39,225 bases of DNA from a virus. This document shows positions 39,080 to 39,225 of the stretch, one piece after another (position 1 is the first letter of the stretch; every line of letters starts with the position of its first letter). Under the pieces are notes generated by a model. It worked only from the letters and a program-made list of their open reading frames with translations. It was not told where the DNA came from and made no database searches. A program made the position numbers and the translations under genes. The DNA lies in IMG/VR virus record IMGVR_UViG_3300044492_000219, positions 1-39,225 of that record. One strand, given 5' to 3'.

Positions 39080-39225
39080 ATGACCATCTCTGACGCGCTG
39101 TCGCTCCTCTCGACGTTCCAGGCGAAGCATGGGGACGTGGACGTGTTCTTCGACTGTCCGCACTGCGGCAAATCGTTCCCGCCGAACGTCATCCAGGCGC
39201 TGGCGGTCCGCCTTGGGTCGGTACC
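39080..39225 (+). CDS. Partial small protein with CxxC, open at the window edge
   Basis: The frame encodes at least 48 residues (opening MTISDALSLLSTFQAKHGDV, then FFDCPHCGKSFPPN) and runs off the end. If the end is joined to base 1 the frame stays open and stops at 92-94, giving 79 residues with a basic tail. The CPHC pair suggests a zinc knuckle, but only one pair is seen. Function unknown. Confidence 0.55.
   Translation, partial: MTISDALSLLSTFQAKHGDVDVFFDCPHCGKSFPPNVIQALAVRLGSV

Noticed and set aside
1-39225. Diversity-generating retroelement behind the fibre repeats
   Set aside because: No reverse transcriptase or template/variable repeat pair was found.

Overview
The window reads as a nearly complete, possibly complete and circularly permuted, genome of a temperate tailed phage of about 39.2 kb. 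It carries an integrase with a tRNA-derived attachment core, a repressor/Cro-like switch, a recombination and replication block, a sigma factor, and a full head and short-tail module. There is no tape-measure protein. The large portal, adaptor and nozzle-like proteins suggest a podovirus-like particle. GC content is high throughout. The host is probably a high-GC Gram-negative. A secreted lipoprotein-like protein with a style I associate with Acidobacteriota or Gemmatimonadota points loosely that way, but this is inference.

Layout. (1) 1-1,551, minus strand: a terminase small subunit candidate (973-1545) and an HNH endonuclease (191-676). If the ends join, these lie directly upstream of the large terminase at 38,804-37,173, giving TerS-HNH-TerL. 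(2) 1,657-6,383, plus strand: a run of small tightly packed genes, mostly of unknown function, broken by three structured intergenic elements (2546-2650, 3661-3767, 4361-4458). Two of these share an invariant hairpin loop on covarying stems. (3) 6,387-6,689, minus: a zinc-ribbon protein and a mini-ORF. (4) 6,790-7,090: attP, made of the 3' half of a tRNA-Val(CAC) flanked by repeated GTTGCAGRT arm-like sites. (5) 7,144-8,887, minus: a ribbon-helix-helix-like protein, an HWTQ-repeat protein and a tyrosine recombinase. (6) 8,930-9,829: divergent repressor and Cro-like genes with shared TTGCG operators. (7) 9,608-17,877, plus: an early operon with a fused 5'-3' exonuclease/RecT-like protein, a second HNH-type endonuclease, a C5 DNA methyltransferase, a replication-associated protein, a FliA-type sigma factor and a lipoprotein-like protein. 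(8) 38,804 down to 17,861, minus: the late operon, in order TerL, portal, small proteins, scaffold, capsid, decoration, fibre, adaptor, nozzle, second fibre, internal or structural proteins, a holin-like membrane protein and a nuclease. Two small coiled-coil genes (33095-33322 and 38898-39077) run against this late direction, each beside a TTGACA palindrome.

How it fits together. The repressor/Cro pair and integrase handle lysogeny. The plus-strand early operon supplies recombination, replication, methylation and a sigma factor that could switch on the convergent late operon. No endolysin was recognised. The strongest candidates for something undescribed are the exonuclease-RecT fusion and the family of structured intergenic elements with the TCCGAACG loop.
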